64,000 nt of DNA from UBA10349 sp003485905 (GCA_943787185.1 CALSLL010000002.1:558001-622000); one strand, 5' to 3'. Positions 37,310 through 46,547 are shown, counted from the first letter of the stretch. The notes: generated by a model from the letters alone, not told the origin. Translations and numbers: made by a program.

Positions 37310-37420
37310 GTTTGATCCGTGAGTGTTGAGTCGTTTGGATTGTTCCTATTCGGCTTAAAGTAGCAATCTCTGGCGCCCAGGAGCTATTGCTTCGAGTGAA
37401 TGGAAAAATGAATCTGTGAA

Positions 37421-37448
37421 CTTGTTTTTTAGCACAGTGGCCCCATCT
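37421..37448 (+). promoter_or_regulatory. Sigma-32 (RpoH) promoter of grpE
   Basis: The -35 box CTTGTT (37421-37426) and -10 box CCCCATCT (37441-37448) are separated by 14 bases. The match to the RpoH consensus (CTTGAA, N13-15, CCCCATNT) is strong and lies 47 bases before the grpE start. Confidence 0.85.
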
Positions 37449-37494
37449 CTCGCAGACAGGTATACACAGAACTACGCACTGCGATTAAGCGAAT

Positions 37495-38148
37495 ATGAGC
37501 AATAATTCAGATAGTAAAAACCCGGAAACGGAACCTGCGAAAGTACAAGCTAACGAGAAGGTTAAAGCGGACATTGGGCAAAATTCGGATGAGACTCCAG
37601 AGCAAGATTCGGATTCTTTAGCTGATGATTCCGGAACTTTGGAAACACCGCAACCAGTGGCGGAAGAGAACGAACATTTAGTTACTCCAGAGCGGGTCGC
37701 AGCACTCGAACATCAGGTCGCTGAATTAAAGGACCAATATGTTCGAGCCCATGCAGAAACTGAAAACATTCGTAAGCGAGCGGCAAATGAAGTAGCTACG
37801 GGCCGTAAATTTGCAGTTGAGGGCTTTGCCAAAGACATATTAAATGTTCGGGATAGTTTAGGGCTTGCTAGTAGTGTCCAGATTGCTGAAGACCAGACTG
37901 ATGCGGTGGCCAAGATGGGGGAAGGGTTAGAGCTAACTTTACGTCAGTTGGACGGCGTTTTAGAACGTTTTGGTGTTAAAGCGATAGATGCCGAAGTAGG
38001 CGATAAACTGGACCCTGATTCACATCAGGCGATGAGTATGATCGAAGATGCTGAAGTTGAGTCTGGTTGCATAATAACTGTGATACAGCCGGGATATAAG
38101 CTTCATGATCGCTTGCTGCGTCCAGCTATGGTCGTAGTTGCCAAGTAG
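37495..38148 (+). CDS. grpE: Nucleotide exchange factor GrpE
   Basis: Releases ADP from DnaK. It is 217 aa. The first 65 residues are charged and disordered (S/N/D/E/K-rich). A long helix of about 65-120 (VAALEHQVAELKDQYVRAHAETENIRKRA) forms the dimer stalk. The C-terminal beta-wing (AMSMIEDAEVESGCIITVIQPGYKLHDRLLRPAMVVVA) binds DnaK. The RpoH promoter is just upstream. The next gene is dnaK, which has its own RpoH promoter. Confidence 0.95.
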   Translation: MSNNSDSKNPETEPAKVQANEKVKADIGQNSDETPEQDSDSLADDSGTLETPQPVAEENEHLVTPERVAALEHQVAELKDQYVRAHAETENIRKRAANEVATGRKFAVEGFAKDILNVRDSLGLASSVQIAEDQTDAVAKMGEGLELTLRQLDGVLERFGVKAIDAEVGDKLDPDSHQAMSMIEDAEVESGCIITVIQPGYKLHDRLLRPAMVVVAK

Positions 38149-38220
38149 TTAGTGAGACGGGTTATCGATGAAGTTCAATAGTAAACAATTGTAAGCGTTG
38201 TTTATCAGTTTATATTGCTA

Positions 38221-38248
38221 CTTGATACCAGACTCAGCGACCCCATAT
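38221..38248 (+). promoter_or_regulatory. Sigma-32 (RpoH) promoter of dnaK
   Basis: The -35 box CTTGAT (38221-38226) and -10 box CCCCATAT (38241-38248) are 14 bases apart, the same spacing as the grpE promoter. The site lies 81 bases before the dnaK ATG. Confidence 0.87.
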
Positions 38249-38328
38249 TATTTTTCATAGAACATAACCAAGGGCTTAATTAATACGTCCTTGAATAACC
38301 ACGATACACGAATACAGAGGCACTAGTC

Positions 38329-40257
38329 ATGTCAAAAATTATTGGAATAGATTTAGGTACTACCAACTCTTGCGTAGCAGTAATGGATGGTAGCAAAGCA
38401 CGCGTTATTGAAAATAGCGAAGGTGATCGCACTACGCCATCAGTGGTGGCGTTTGCGGAAGACGGAGAAGTTTTGGTTGGCCAGGCGGCGAAAAGACAAG
38501 CGGTGACCAACCCCGAAAATACCCTATTTGCGGTTAAACGATTGATTGGACGAAAGTTTAATGAAAAGGTTGTGCAGCACGATTTAGATGTGATGCCTTA
38601 CAAAATTGTTAAGGCAAAGAATGGTGATGCATGGGTAGAGGCGAATGGTAAGCAAATGGCTCCGCCGGAAGTTTCTGCTCGGATATTGCAGAAAATGAAA
38701 AAAACCGCTGAAGATTTCCTTGGTCATGATGTGACAGAAGCGGTTGTAACGGTACCCGCGTATTTTAATGACTCGCAGCGTCAAGCTACTAAAGATGCTG
38801 GCAAGATCGCCGGGTTGGAGATTAAGCGAATTATCAATGAGCCAACAGCAGCCGCTTTGGCTTATGGTCTGGATAAACAGTCCGGAGACCGCAAGGTGGC
38901 GGTATATGATTTGGGTGGTGGTACTTTTGATGTGTCGATTATTGAGATTGCATCAATTGATGGCGAACATCAGTTTGAAGTTCTATCGACCAATGGTGAT
39001 ACGTTTCTTGGTGGTGAAGATTTCGACCGCATGATTATGGATTATCTTGCTGACGAGTTTAAGAAAGATCAAAGTATGGATTTACGGGGTGACCCGTTGG
39101 CTATGCAGCGTCTAAAAGAAGCTGCTGAAAAAGCTAAAATTGAGTTGTCTTCAAGTTCACAGACTGAAGTGAATTTGCCATATATTACTGCGGATGCGAG
39201 TGGGCCGAAGCATTTAGTATTGAAACTTAGTCGAGCCAAGCTTGAATCTTTAGTTGGTGAGTTGGTCGAGCGAACTATTGTACCGTGCAAAATGGCGCTG
39301 AAAGACGCGGGTTTATCTGCCGCTGAAGTTGACGAGGTTATTCTGGTCGGTGGGCAAACTCGCATGCCTAAGGTTAAGGAAACGGTAGAAACCTTTTTTG
39401 GTAAGGAAACGCGTAGTGACGTAAACCCCGATGAGGCGGTTGCGACTGGAGCGGCGATTCAAGGTGGCGTACTAGGTGGTGATGTTAAAGATGTGTTGTT
39501 ATTAGACGTTACGCCGCTTTCTCTTGGTATTGAAACCATGGGTGGTGTGATGACTAAGCTTATCGAAAAAAATACTACTATTCCAACTAAGGCTAGTCAG
39601 GTTTTCTCTACTGCTGAAGATAACCAGACTGCTGTGACCGTACACGTATTACAGGGTGAGCGTGAAGTTGCTTCAGGTAATAAGTCGTTAGGTCGGTTCG
39701 ACTTGAGTGATATCCCACCTGCACCACGTGGTATGCCTCAGGTTGATGTAACATTTGATATCGATGCAAACGGCATCATGCACGTTTCAGCTAAAGACAA
39801 GGCAACCGGTAAAGAGAATAAGATTGTTATTAAATCCAGCTCTGGTTTGTCGGATGAAGAAATCGAAGCAATGATTACTGATGCTGAAACTCACGCTGAG
39901 GATGATCGAAAAGTACGTGAGTTGGTCGAAGCCAGAAATCAAGCTGAGGGCATGCTCAACGGTGTGCGTAAATCTTTGGAAGAAATGGGTGATAAGGTTG
40001 AAGCGTCGGAGCGAGATGCAATTGAGGCGGCCGCTACAGAGTTAGAAGAAGCTCTTAAAGGTGATGATGTTGAAGCCATTAACGAAAAAACTACTACTTT
40101 GGCTACTGCCAGTCACAAGTTAGCTGAGCAAATGTATAGCGAGAATGGTGGTGCTGAAGATGACGCGGCTGCTCCGGACGATGGTGTGGTTGATGCCGAA
40201 TTTGAAGAAGTTGATGGTTCCGATTCTGATGCTGAGGACGCAAAAAAGGACGACTAG
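38329..40257 (+). CDS. dnaK: Molecular chaperone DnaK (Hsp70)
   Basis: ATP-driven chaperone for nascent and stressed proteins, 642 aa. The actin-like ATPase domain (1-385) shows IGIDLGTTNSCVAVM, AVVTVPAYFNDSQRQATKDAG, YDLGGGTFDVSI and ILVGGQTRMP. The substrate-binding domain (about 390-510) includes LLDVTPLSLGIETMGG and the conserved VFSTAEDNQ. The lid helices follow, ending in an acidic tail (EFEEVDGSDSDAEDAKKDD) with the typical C-terminal EEV-like VDAEFEEV stretch. A strong terminator lies between it and dnaJ. Confidence 0.98.
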   Translation: MSKIIGIDLGTTNSCVAVMDGSKARVIENSEGDRTTPSVVAFAEDGEVLVGQAAKRQAVTNPENTLFAVKRLIGRKFNEKVVQHDLDVMPYKIVKAKNGDAWVEANGKQMAPPEVSARILQKMKKTAEDFLGHDVTEAVVTVPAYFNDSQRQATKDAGKIAGLEIKRIINEPTAAALAYGLDKQSGDRKVAVYDLGGGTFDVSIIEIASIDGEHQFEVLSTNGDTFLGGEDFDRMIMDYLADEFKKDQSMDLRGDPLAMQRLKEAAEKAKIELSSSSQTEVNLPYITADASGPKHLVLKLSRAKLESLVGELVERTIVPCKMALKDAGLSAAEVDEVILVGGQTRMPKVKETVETFFGKETRSDVNPDEAVATGAAIQGGVLGGDVKDVLLLDVTPLSLGIETMGGVMTKLIEKNTTIPTKASQVFSTAEDNQTAVTVHVLQGEREVASGNKSLGRFDLSDIPPAPRGMPQVDVTFDIDANGIMHVSAKDKATGKENKIVIKSSSGLSDEEIEAMITDAETHAEDDRKVRELVEARNQAEGMLNGVRKSLEEMGDKVEASERDAIEAAATELEEALKGDDVEAINEKTTTLATASHKLAEQMYSENGGAEDDAAAPDDGVVDAEFEEVDGSDSDAEDAKKDD

Positions 40258-40340
40258 TTTTTGAAGTCTAATTAATATGGGCTTGAAAGCAATGTAGCGG
40301 CTTTAATTGTGATTAACGTCAAATTTAATATTTAAATTAA

Positions 40341-40369
40341 ATGGTTGCTTCGGTGAAGCAACCATTTTT
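40341..40369 (+). terminator. Rho-independent terminator after dnaK
   Basis: Stem ATGGTTGCTTC/GAAGCAACCAT with loop GGT, followed by TTTTTA. It lies 84 bases after the dnaK stop and 33 before dnaJ, so it probably attenuates rather than fully blocks read-through into dnaJ. Confidence 0.85.
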
Positions 40370-40401
40370 AACAACCACCACAAATTATTAACGAAACATC
40401 A

Positions 40402-41523
40402 ATGTCAAAACGCGATTATTACGAGGTATTAGGAGTCGATCGAGGAGTTAGCGAAAGCGAACTTAAGAAGGCTTATCGTCGCCTTGCAATGAAACACCAT
40501 CCGGATCGGAATGAAGGAGATTCAGATGCGGAAGTAAAATTTAAAGAGGCCAAGGAGGCATATGAAGTTCTCGCAGATACTCAAAAACGGGCGGCATATG
40601 ACCAGTTTGGTCATGCAGGTGTTGATCCTTCCGCTGGCGGTGGCCCAGGTGGTGAGGGTTTTGGTGACGTTTTTGGTGATATTTTTGGTGATATTTTTGG
40701 CGGTGGTGGCGGGGGCCGCAGTAGACAGCGCCGCGGATCGGATTTGCGCTACCGCATGGAGTTGAGTCTCGAAGAAGCAGTTCGTGGCGTCGAAAAGAAA
40801 ATAGAAGTACCCCGGATGGAAAACTGCGAATCTTGTAAAGGTTCCGGTGCGGCCGCAGGGTCAAAACCAAAAACTTGCGATACTTGCGCAGGGCGCGGGC
40901 AAGTTCGGATGACGCAAGGGTTTTTCTCCGTACAGCAGGCATGCCCTGCTTGTAGGGGGCAGGGTACTACAATTGATGACCCTTGCCGTCCCTGTGGTGG
41001 TCAAGGGCAGGTACGTAAAACCCGCACATTGTCTGTAAAAATACCTGCAGGTGTAGATGAAGGTGATCAGGTTCGCTTAACTGGTGAAGGTGAAAGTGGT
41101 GGTGCCGGGATTCAGTCTGGAGACTTATTTGTTCAGGTTTCGCTAAAATCGCACAAGTTATTTCAACGTGAAGGTGATGACTTGCACTGTGATGTACCAA
41201 TTGCCTTCGCAATATTGGCTTTGGGGGGTGAGTTAGAAGTGCCTACTCTCGATGGTCGCGCCAAACTTAAAATTCCCGCAGGTACACAATCCAGTAAGGT
41301 GTTTCGTTTACGGGGTAAAGGCGTTACTAATGTTCGGCATGGTCATACTGGAGATTTGTATTGTAAAATATCTGCTGAGACGCCAATCAATTTAACCAAG
41401 GAACAAAAAGATTTGCTGGGGCAATTGCAGGAATCGATTCAATTGGGCGGCAGTAAACATAGCCCAAAGGAATGCTCATGGGGCGATAAGATAAAAGGGT
41501 TTTTTGACGAGATCGTCTCGTAA
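40402..41523 (+). CDS. dnaJ: Co-chaperone DnaJ (Hsp40)
   Basis: Stimulates DnaK ATPase and delivers substrates. It is 373 aa. The J domain is residues 1-70, with HPD at 33-35 in KHHPDRN. A glycine/phenylalanine-rich linker follows, with repeated GDIFGDIFGG (about 75-110). The zinc domain has four CxxCxGxG-type repeats (CESCKGSG, CDTCAGRG, CPACRGQG, CRPCGGQG). The C-terminal peptide-binding beta domains complete a normal type I DnaJ. No promoter of its own is obvious in the 144 bases after dnaK. It is convergent with the TSUP gene. Confidence 0.97.
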   Translation: MSKRDYYEVLGVDRGVSESELKKAYRRLAMKHHPDRNEGDSDAEVKFKEAKEAYEVLADTQKRAAYDQFGHAGVDPSAGGGPGGEGFGDVFGDIFGDIFGGGGGGRSRQRRGSDLRYRMELSLEEAVRGVEKKIEVPRMENCESCKGSGAAAGSKPKTCDTCAGRGQVRMTQGFFSVQQACPACRGQGTTIDDPCRPCGGQGQVRKTRTLSVKIPAGVDEGDQVRLTGEGESGGAGIQSGDLFVQVSLKSHKLFQREGDDLHCDVPIAFAILALGGELEVPTLDGRAKLKIPAGTQSSKVFRLRGKGVTNVRHGHTGDLYCKISAETPINLTKEQKDLLGQLQESIQLGGSKHSPKECSWGDKIKGFFDEIVS

Positions 41524-41616
41524 AGACGACACAAGCGAGTTTTACTGCGCGATTCCTCGTAGTTAGAGACTTGGTCTTGAAATCGCTCTGGGTCGGATGG
41601 ATAGCAATACGGGCGA

Positions 41617-42369
41617 TTAGAAAAATAGCAGTTTGATTATAAATCCGATCAAAACAATATTGAGCACCCACTTAATTGATTTCTCGCCTTTTTGTACCTG
41701 AAAGCGTGCCCCAAATATCCCCCCAGCAGCCATCCCTACTCCTAGGACGATGCCATGCATCCAGTAAAGTTGAAGTTGGCTTGCAAACACAAATAAGGCA
41801 ACGATTGTATACACTAACGCGATAAACACTTTGTGGCTGTTGGTTGTAACTAAATCCAGCCCCATAACGCGGTGGAGTATTGGCATCATAATAAAACCGA
41901 CGCCGATTTGAATAAATCCTCCCCAAAAGCCTGCGCCTATCATTAATAGATGGCCTGCAATCAGTTGGTTTTTGGATGGAATATAGCCGGGTTTTGCTTG
42001 GGTGTTTTTCTTACCCGGTTTTATCGACATAACGACCATTACCAGCACCATGATTATGGCAAGCAAAGTATTGAAGTCTTGTTCTGGCATATTAGCCGCG
42101 ACCCAGGCACCCAGAACAGCACCCGGAATTGCCGCTAAAGCCAGACTTAAGCTGAGTTTGAAATTTGCAAAACCTTGTTTTGCGAAGGCAGAAACAGCGG
42201 CGATGTTTTGCGCGATGATTGCAATTCGATTTGTTCCGTTCGCAATTGGCCCCGGGATTCCCATAAAAATCATGATGGGGACTGTTAACAAGGAGCCCCC
42301 TCCGGCCATAACATTTAAAAAGCCGCCGACACACCCGACTAAGAATAAAATCACTAACTCAATACCCAT
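41617..42369 (-). CDS. TSUP/TauE-SafE family permease
   Basis: Predicted inner-membrane exporter of sulfite, sulfoacetate or related anions, 250 aa with about eight hydrophobic helices. Diagnostic motifs are GCVGGFLNVMAGGGSLLTVPIMIFMGIPGPIANGTNRIA near the N-terminus and the repeat GFWGGFIQIGVGFIMMPIL in the second half. The actual substrate is not predictable. It is monocistronic, convergent with dnaJ and divergent from the YbfF-like esterase (about 90 bases between starts). Confidence 0.9.
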   Translation of the reverse strand: MGIELVILFLVGCVGGFLNVMAGGGSLLTVPIMIFMGIPGPIANGTNRIAIIAQNIAAVSAFAKQGFANFKLSLSLALAAIPGAVLGAWVAANMPEQDFNTLLAIIMVLVMVVMSIKPGKKNTQAKPGYIPSKNQLIAGHLLMIGAGFWGGFIQIGVGFIMMPILHRVMGLDLVTTNSHKVFIALVYTIVALFVFASQLQLYWMHGIVLGVGMAAGGIFGARFQVQKGEKSIKWVLNIVLIGFIIKLLFF

Positions 42370-42459
42370 TCGCGTATTCTATGGTTATTAACGAGCATTG
42401 ACGATGATTAGTTTGCTAGGCATGCTCTATATCTTATCGATAATTTAGAACAGTGATTT

Positions 42460-43239
42460 ATGGCGCTCTATTTTCAAGAGTTTGGTGAAACTGACAGCCC
42501 GGCGGCACCGTTGGTTATAGTGCATGGTTTATTTGGCTCTTCGGTTAATTGGAGAGCAATGGCACGAAAACTAGCCGAAAAGCGGAAGGTGTATACCGTT
42601 GATATGCGCAATCATGGTAAATCCCCACACATGGATATTATGAGCTATGAGGCGATGGCTATGGATTTGGTGCGCTTTATGGACTCGGCCGGATTAAAGC
42701 AGGCGGATATTGTTGGGCATAGTATGGGGGGTAAAGCGTCGATGGTGGCAGCATTACTATATCCCGAGCATGTAAAATCACTCGCTGTTCTGGATATTGC
42801 TCCAGTAACTTATACCCATAGTTACAGCGAAATGTTAAATGCGATGCTCGCGGTTGATATGACCAAGTGCAGTTCGCGTTCTCAGGTTGAATCAAAACTA
42901 AAGAAAGGGATTCCTGATGATTCGACACGATTATTCATTATGCAAAATGTACTTGCCGCAGACGGCGAGCTGACTTGGCGTTTGAATCTTCCAGTCCTTA
43001 TCGAATATATGGACGATATTATTGGTTTTCCCGCGGCACTTGTTGAAGCGCGCCAGTACGAGGGGAAGGTTGCAATGATTTATGGGAAAAACTCAGATTA
43101 TGTAAAAGCTTCAGCTGGCCCAGTGGTAAGAGATTACTTTCCAGAGTCGGAATTTATTTCGGTTGAAGATGCTGGGCATTGGATTCACGTTGATCAGCCT
43201 GAGTATTTGTTAGAATTGTTACAAAATCATTTGAATTAA
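42460..43239 (+). CDS. Alpha/beta hydrolase, YbfF-like esterase
   Basis: Cytoplasmic serine esterase/thioesterase of 259 aa. The oxyanion motif VIVHGLFGSSVNWR, the nucleophile S88 in GHSMGGK, the acid in the later MIYGKNSDYV segment and catalytic His in DAGHWIHVDQP are in the YbfF arrangement. The phrase VHGLFGSSDNW-like, DMRNHGKSP and GHSMGGKASM is highly characteristic of the YbfF subfamily. The substrate may be short acyl esters or acyl-CoA. It stands alone before a sigma-factor gene. Confidence 0.9.
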   Translation: MALYFQEFGETDSPAAPLVIVHGLFGSSVNWRAMARKLAEKRKVYTVDMRNHGKSPHMDIMSYEAMAMDLVRFMDSAGLKQADIVGHSMGGKASMVAALLYPEHVKSLAVLDIAPVTYTHSYSEMLNAMLAVDMTKCSSRSQVESKLKKGIPDDSTRLFIMQNVLAADGELTWRLNLPVLIEYMDDIIGFPAALVEARQYEGKVAMIYGKNSDYVKASAGPVVRDYFPESEFISVEDAGHWIHVDQPEYLLELLQNHLN

Positions 43240-43300
43240 TTATTAGTTTTTTATGTAAAATCTGCAATTAAACAAGCGATACAATGGTCTGTATGCGCAT

Positions 43301-43762
43301 ATGAATAAACAACAAAAATAGAGCCTACTAGTTGAGGCGCATTCGACTGATTTATATCGATATGCCCATTGGAAATGCCGTGATCGATTGATGGCGGAAG
43401 AAGTCATCCAGGAAACTTTGCTAAGGGCGTGGAAGGGGATCGATAATTTACGCGAGGCAGGTGCTGCGAAAGCTTGGTTGTTCATAATATTTCGTAGGGA
43501 ATACGCGCGTCAATTCGAACGAAAGCAACTCGATTATTCGGATATAGAGAACATGGACTCTATCGCAAGTACCGAAGGTATTGATGCCTCTGCGCCTGAA
43601 TCAGCGGCTTTAAAAAAAGCTCTGGCGTCTATCGGTGGACAATATAGAGAACCGTTAGTATTGCAGGTCTTAGGTGGTTTTAGTTGCGACGAAATTGCCA
43701 GTATCCTTGAGATTAGTGCCAGTGCTGTGATGACCAGAGTGTTTAGAGCTAAACACAGTTAA
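43301..43762 (+). CDS. RNA polymerase sigma-70 family (ECF) factor with in-frame amber codon near its start
   Basis: Extracytoplasmic-function-type sigma factor. From the TTG at 43388 only 124 aa are open, and region 2 would be cut. Reading upstream in the same frame gives VEAHSTDLYRYAHWKCRDRL, an intact start of region 2, back to ATG 43301 (MNKQQK). However, codon 7 (43319-43321) is TAG. Region 2 continues AEEVIQETLLRAWKGI. Region 4 is IGGQYREPLVLQVLGGFSCDEIASILEISASAVMTRVFRAK. The amber may be a point error, true inactivation, or read-through. A DUF3379 partner gene follows after 39 bases. Confidence 0.75.
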
Positions 43763-43801
43763 GAGCAATTTTAGAAGAAAGTGGAAATGGTAAGGTGAGT
43801 C

Positions 43802-44635
43802 ATGGATAAATTAACATTTAGGCGTAAATGTTTGGAAGATCCGCACACGGCCGATCCAGAATTTCGAGAGGCTTGGCGGCATGATTCTGAGCTAGAGGCT
43901 TTTCGACAGAGCGTCTTAAAAACTGACGACCAGCTGCGTTCGGCGTTGGATGTACCGCTACCGGAGGGTCTGGCGGCTCGTTTGGAGCTTGCCTGTTTAC
44001 TCGATGATTCGTGTCGCTTGGGCAGCAAACCGACGCGCAATTGGCCGCGGATGCCCTTTGCTTTAGCAGCTAGCTTCTTGGTGACTATGGTGATCGGCGG
44101 TTGGGCAATTAGTGGGTCGATGTTTGGTTTAAATCTGGACTCATCTCAAGCTTTGACGAATGTCGTTGATTCAGGGGGTTCGGTAAATGGCAGTGACGGT
44201 GCCTTCTTTGAGCGAGTGAATTTGCAGATTGCTAATGCGGTTGTAGAACATGCGGGCCATGAAAGATGGGGTAGTTTAGACCTTACGCCAGAAAAAGCGG
44301 ATCGTCTCGCAGAGTTATTTGTGGAATTCGAGCTGCCCAGCACTGCCGCCAATTTTTTGCCGAAGTATGCAGAACATTGCCCTGTTTTGGGGCAACGTAC
44401 TTTACACGCTTTGTTTAAAGGCGAAAGCAGTGATGTAACACTAGTGGTTCTGCCAGAGCATATGACCGATTTGAACTCTGAAATGCTTGTGGATGACTAT
44501 TTTGTTCATGTTCAACCTATTGATTCGGGTACTTTGGTACTATCAAGCGAATCGCAGACAGATCTTAACCACAGTTTGTCCCTGTTAACGGCGACATCGA
44601 CCAGCACCACTGGGTTATTGTCGCTAGCGTTTTAG
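43802..44635 (+). CDS. DUF3379 family membrane protein, likely anti-sigma partner
   Basis: A 277-aa protein. The N-terminal cytosolic part (about 1-78) matches DUF3379 (FRRKCLEDPHTADPEFREAWRHDSELEAFRQSVLKTDDQLRSALDVPLPEGLAARLELACLL). One membrane helix follows (MPFALAASFLVTMVIGGWAIS, about 82-102), then a periplasmic C-terminal domain of about 170 residues. This family is regularly paired with a sigma-70-like gene directly upstream, as here, and is presumed to act as an anti-sigma factor. That role is inferred from the layout. Confidence 0.8.
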   Translation: MDKLTFRRKCLEDPHTADPEFREAWRHDSELEAFRQSVLKTDDQLRSALDVPLPEGLAARLELACLLDDSCRLGSKPTRNWPRMPFALAASFLVTMVIGGWAISGSMFGLNLDSSQALTNVVDSGGSVNGSDGAFFERVNLQIANAVVEHAGHERWGSLDLTPEKADRLAELFVEFELPSTAANFLPKYAEHCPVLGQRTLHALFKGESSDVTLVVLPEHMTDLNSEMLVDDYFVHVQPIDSGTLVLSSESQTDLNHSLSLLTATSTSTTGLLSLAF

Positions 44636-44730
44636 TTAGCACTTCTAGTTAGCTTTTAACTAGCTTGTTGGGCTGAACGAGGGTCAAAGTATTTCTGTTC
44701 TGGCATGGTTTTACTTTAGGGGAGGTTGTT

Positions 44731-45315
44731 ATGCGTAACGCTTTTTTTCTGATTTTAGTCGTCTTTACTTCGGTTTCCACCGCTTTCGGTCAATCAGTAA
44801 TGGTTGTAGGTGGGCAAGGGTCAGCGAAGCAATGCTTCGACAATGCGACGAATGCCGTCTTGTGGAAAATAGCCAGTATCCAGGATACTAGTGACTGTAC
44901 TTACGCATTGGATAACGTCTCCTTAAATTTGCGAGACCGAACAGCAACTTTTATTAATCGGGGCGTAATTTATTCGGCTTCGGAAGAGTATGACCTGGCC
45001 CTTAGCGACTACGAACGTGCTTTGAGCATGATGGCGGATGTCGGTGTCGCTTATTTAAACAAAGGGAATATTATGTTTATGGTCCGTGAGTTTGATGATG
45101 CGATCGAACAGTATAATCTGGCCTTACAACACGAAAAAAACAAACTTCATGTGGTGTATTTAAATCGAGGTATGGCATATGAGAATTCGGGTAAGGCTGA
45201 TCTTGCATACAGCGATTACACAGAAGCCCTCAAGATAATACCTGAATGGCACGAAGCGACGAAAAGAATGGACCGGCTATTACTTCGATATCCAAATCTG
45301 AACCGAGCAGGGTAG
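44731..45315 (+). CDS. Exported tetratricopeptide-repeat protein
   Basis: A 194-aa protein with a signal peptide (FFLILVVFTSVSTAFG, cleavage near residue 20) and two cysteines in the mature N-terminus (QCFDNA, DTSDCTYAL). At least three TPR units follow from about residue 75: TFINRGVIYSASEEYDLALSDYERAL, AYLNKGNIMFMVREFDDAIEQYNLAL, VYLNRGMAYENSGKADLAYSDYTEAL. It is a periplasmic scaffold of unknown partners. GGGGAGG lies 9 bases before the ATG. Confidence 0.8.
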   Translation: MRNAFFLILVVFTSVSTAFGQSVMVVGGQGSAKQCFDNATNAVLWKIASIQDTSDCTYALDNVSLNLRDRTATFINRGVIYSASEEYDLALSDYERALSMMADVGVAYLNKGNIMFMVREFDDAIEQYNLALQHEKNKLHVVYLNRGMAYENSGKADLAYSDYTEALKIIPEWHEATKRMDRLLLRYPNLNRAG

Positions 45316-45325
45316 TAAACACATT

Positions 45326-45385
45326 GCCGAGTTATTTTCTGGCCTATCAAACGAGATTGTAGGCCCAGAAAACATCTCGGCTTTC
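45326..45385 (+). terminator. Long hairpin after the TPR gene
   Basis: GCCGAG/CTCGGC closes an imperfect stem that also pairs TTTTCTGG with CCAGAAAA and CCTA with TAGG, followed by TTTCGTTT. It begins 10 bases past the stop of the TPR gene. The fold and position fit a rho-independent terminator with an interrupted T-tract. Confidence 0.6.
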
Positions 45386-45446
45386 GTTTGTGGTTATAAC
45401 CTCTTTGGTTACAACAAGAAGGCCTAAATCAAAGTTTACCCAGAGT

Positions 45447-45713
45447 TTAGGCCTTGGGCTCGGATGCCTTGATGGCAAGCGCATGGATGTCTGTCTGCAT
45501 CATATCGCCAAGCGCTTGATAGATGAGTTGATGGCAGCGCAACTGACGTAATCCCGTGAACTCATCAGCTGAAATAGTTAAAGCATAGTGGCCGCGTCCA
45601 TCTTTGGCTCCAGCGTGTCCAGCGTGTAGATGACTTTGATCCTCTATATTTAAGTCCTTCACAGTCAGCGCAGCGTGCAATAACTCTGTCATTTTTTGGA
45701 TTCGTTGCGACAT
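45447..45713 (-). CDS. BolA family protein
   Basis: An 88-aa BolA/IbaG-type protein that may work with a monothiol glutaredoxin in Fe-S handling. The KH-like fold is visible: KMTELLHAALTVKDLNIEDQSHLHAGHAG, HYALTISADEFTGLRQLRCHQLIYQALGDMM and the final IHALAIKA. The histidines in SHLHAGHAG are the conserved cluster ligand region. It follows yciB with a 16-base gap on the same strand, the common yciB-bolA arrangement. A stem AAGGCCTAAA/TTTAGGCCTT overlaps its stop codon. Confidence 0.92.
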   Translation of the reverse strand: MSQRIQKMTELLHAALTVKDLNIEDQSHLHAGHAGAKDGRGHYALTISADEFTGLRQLRCHQLIYQALGDMMQTDIHALAIKASEPKA

Positions 45714-45729
45714 TAATTAATCGATTTGT

Positions 45730-46347
45730 TTAGTTGAATTTTGAGGATTCGTCTGCCCCATTATCCGCAGTCGAAGGTTTGGTCCCTGATTCTTCATTTA
45801 AGATATCGTACTTTCGAGACATCAAAAGCATCAGCGTAACCGCAAAAATCATAGTGATCGGTAGGAAACCAAATAATTTGAAAGCCGCCCATCGCTCTGT
45901 TTGAACCTCTTCAGGCAGGTGTGACCCGTAATAATATGCAACATATATATTCACAAACCCCATAACAAAAAAGAACAAAGCCCAAGCGGTATTCATGGTG
46001 CGCCACCCTTCCGCAGGCAAATTTAGTCCAGATTCCATCAAGTACTGGATCCCTGGTTTGGCAGTAAACCACTGGGTGCCAAATAATATAATGGTGAACG
46101 TCCAGTAAATAACGCTGGGTTTTAGCTTAAAGTAGAATGGGTCTTGTAAATAGAGGGTCAATCCGCCAAAAACGACGATCATCACCGTGGTTAGAATGTG
46201 TATAATTTCAAGCTTGTTTTGTAATTTTAGCCAGGTGATTTGAATTAGACCAGCCGCCATAGCAACAGCGGTAGCTGCAAATACATCGTACATTTTTAGA
46301 ACAATGAAAAATAGCAGTGCGGGTAATAGGTCGAATAAGGCTTTCAT
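45730..46347 (-). CDS. yciB: YciB/IspZ inner-membrane septation protein
   Basis: Intracellular septation protein A family, 205 aa with five to six membrane helices. The sequence starts KALFDLLPALLFFIVLKMYDVFAATAVAM. It includes QDPFYFKLKPSVIYWTFTIILFG and NTAWALFFFVMGFVNIYVAYYY, all typical of YciB. The family influences cell division and envelope shape in E. coli. The short acidic C-terminal tail extends beyond the usual family end. bolA follows. Confidence 0.93.
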   Translation of the reverse strand: MKALFDLLPALLFFIVLKMYDVFAATAVAMAAGLIQITWLKLQNKLEIIHILTTVMIVVFGGLTLYLQDPFYFKLKPSVIYWTFTIILFGTQWFTAKPGIQYLMESGLNLPAEGWRTMNTAWALFFFVMGFVNIYVAYYYGSHLPEEVQTERWAAFKLFGFLPITMIFAVTLMLLMSRKYDILNEESGTKPSTADNGADESSKFN

Positions 46348-46547
46348 TTTGTTTTCAGATAAATGCGTATATGTTTAGAGGTGAGCGAAAATTTGTCATT
46401 TGCAGGCGTACCTATCGAGGTGCGTCCAAAAATGAATCTGCGCCGATCAAGCTGACAGCGAATGATATACCGTGTTAGAAATATGTCCAGCGCGCTCGCC
46501 AAGAGCGCATGTTAGATTAAGTCTTAAATTGAAAATCAGGATATAAC

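Noticed and set aside
40675..40720. Tandem DNA repeat in dnaJ
   Set aside because: It encodes the normal glycine/phenylalanine-rich linker of DnaJ.
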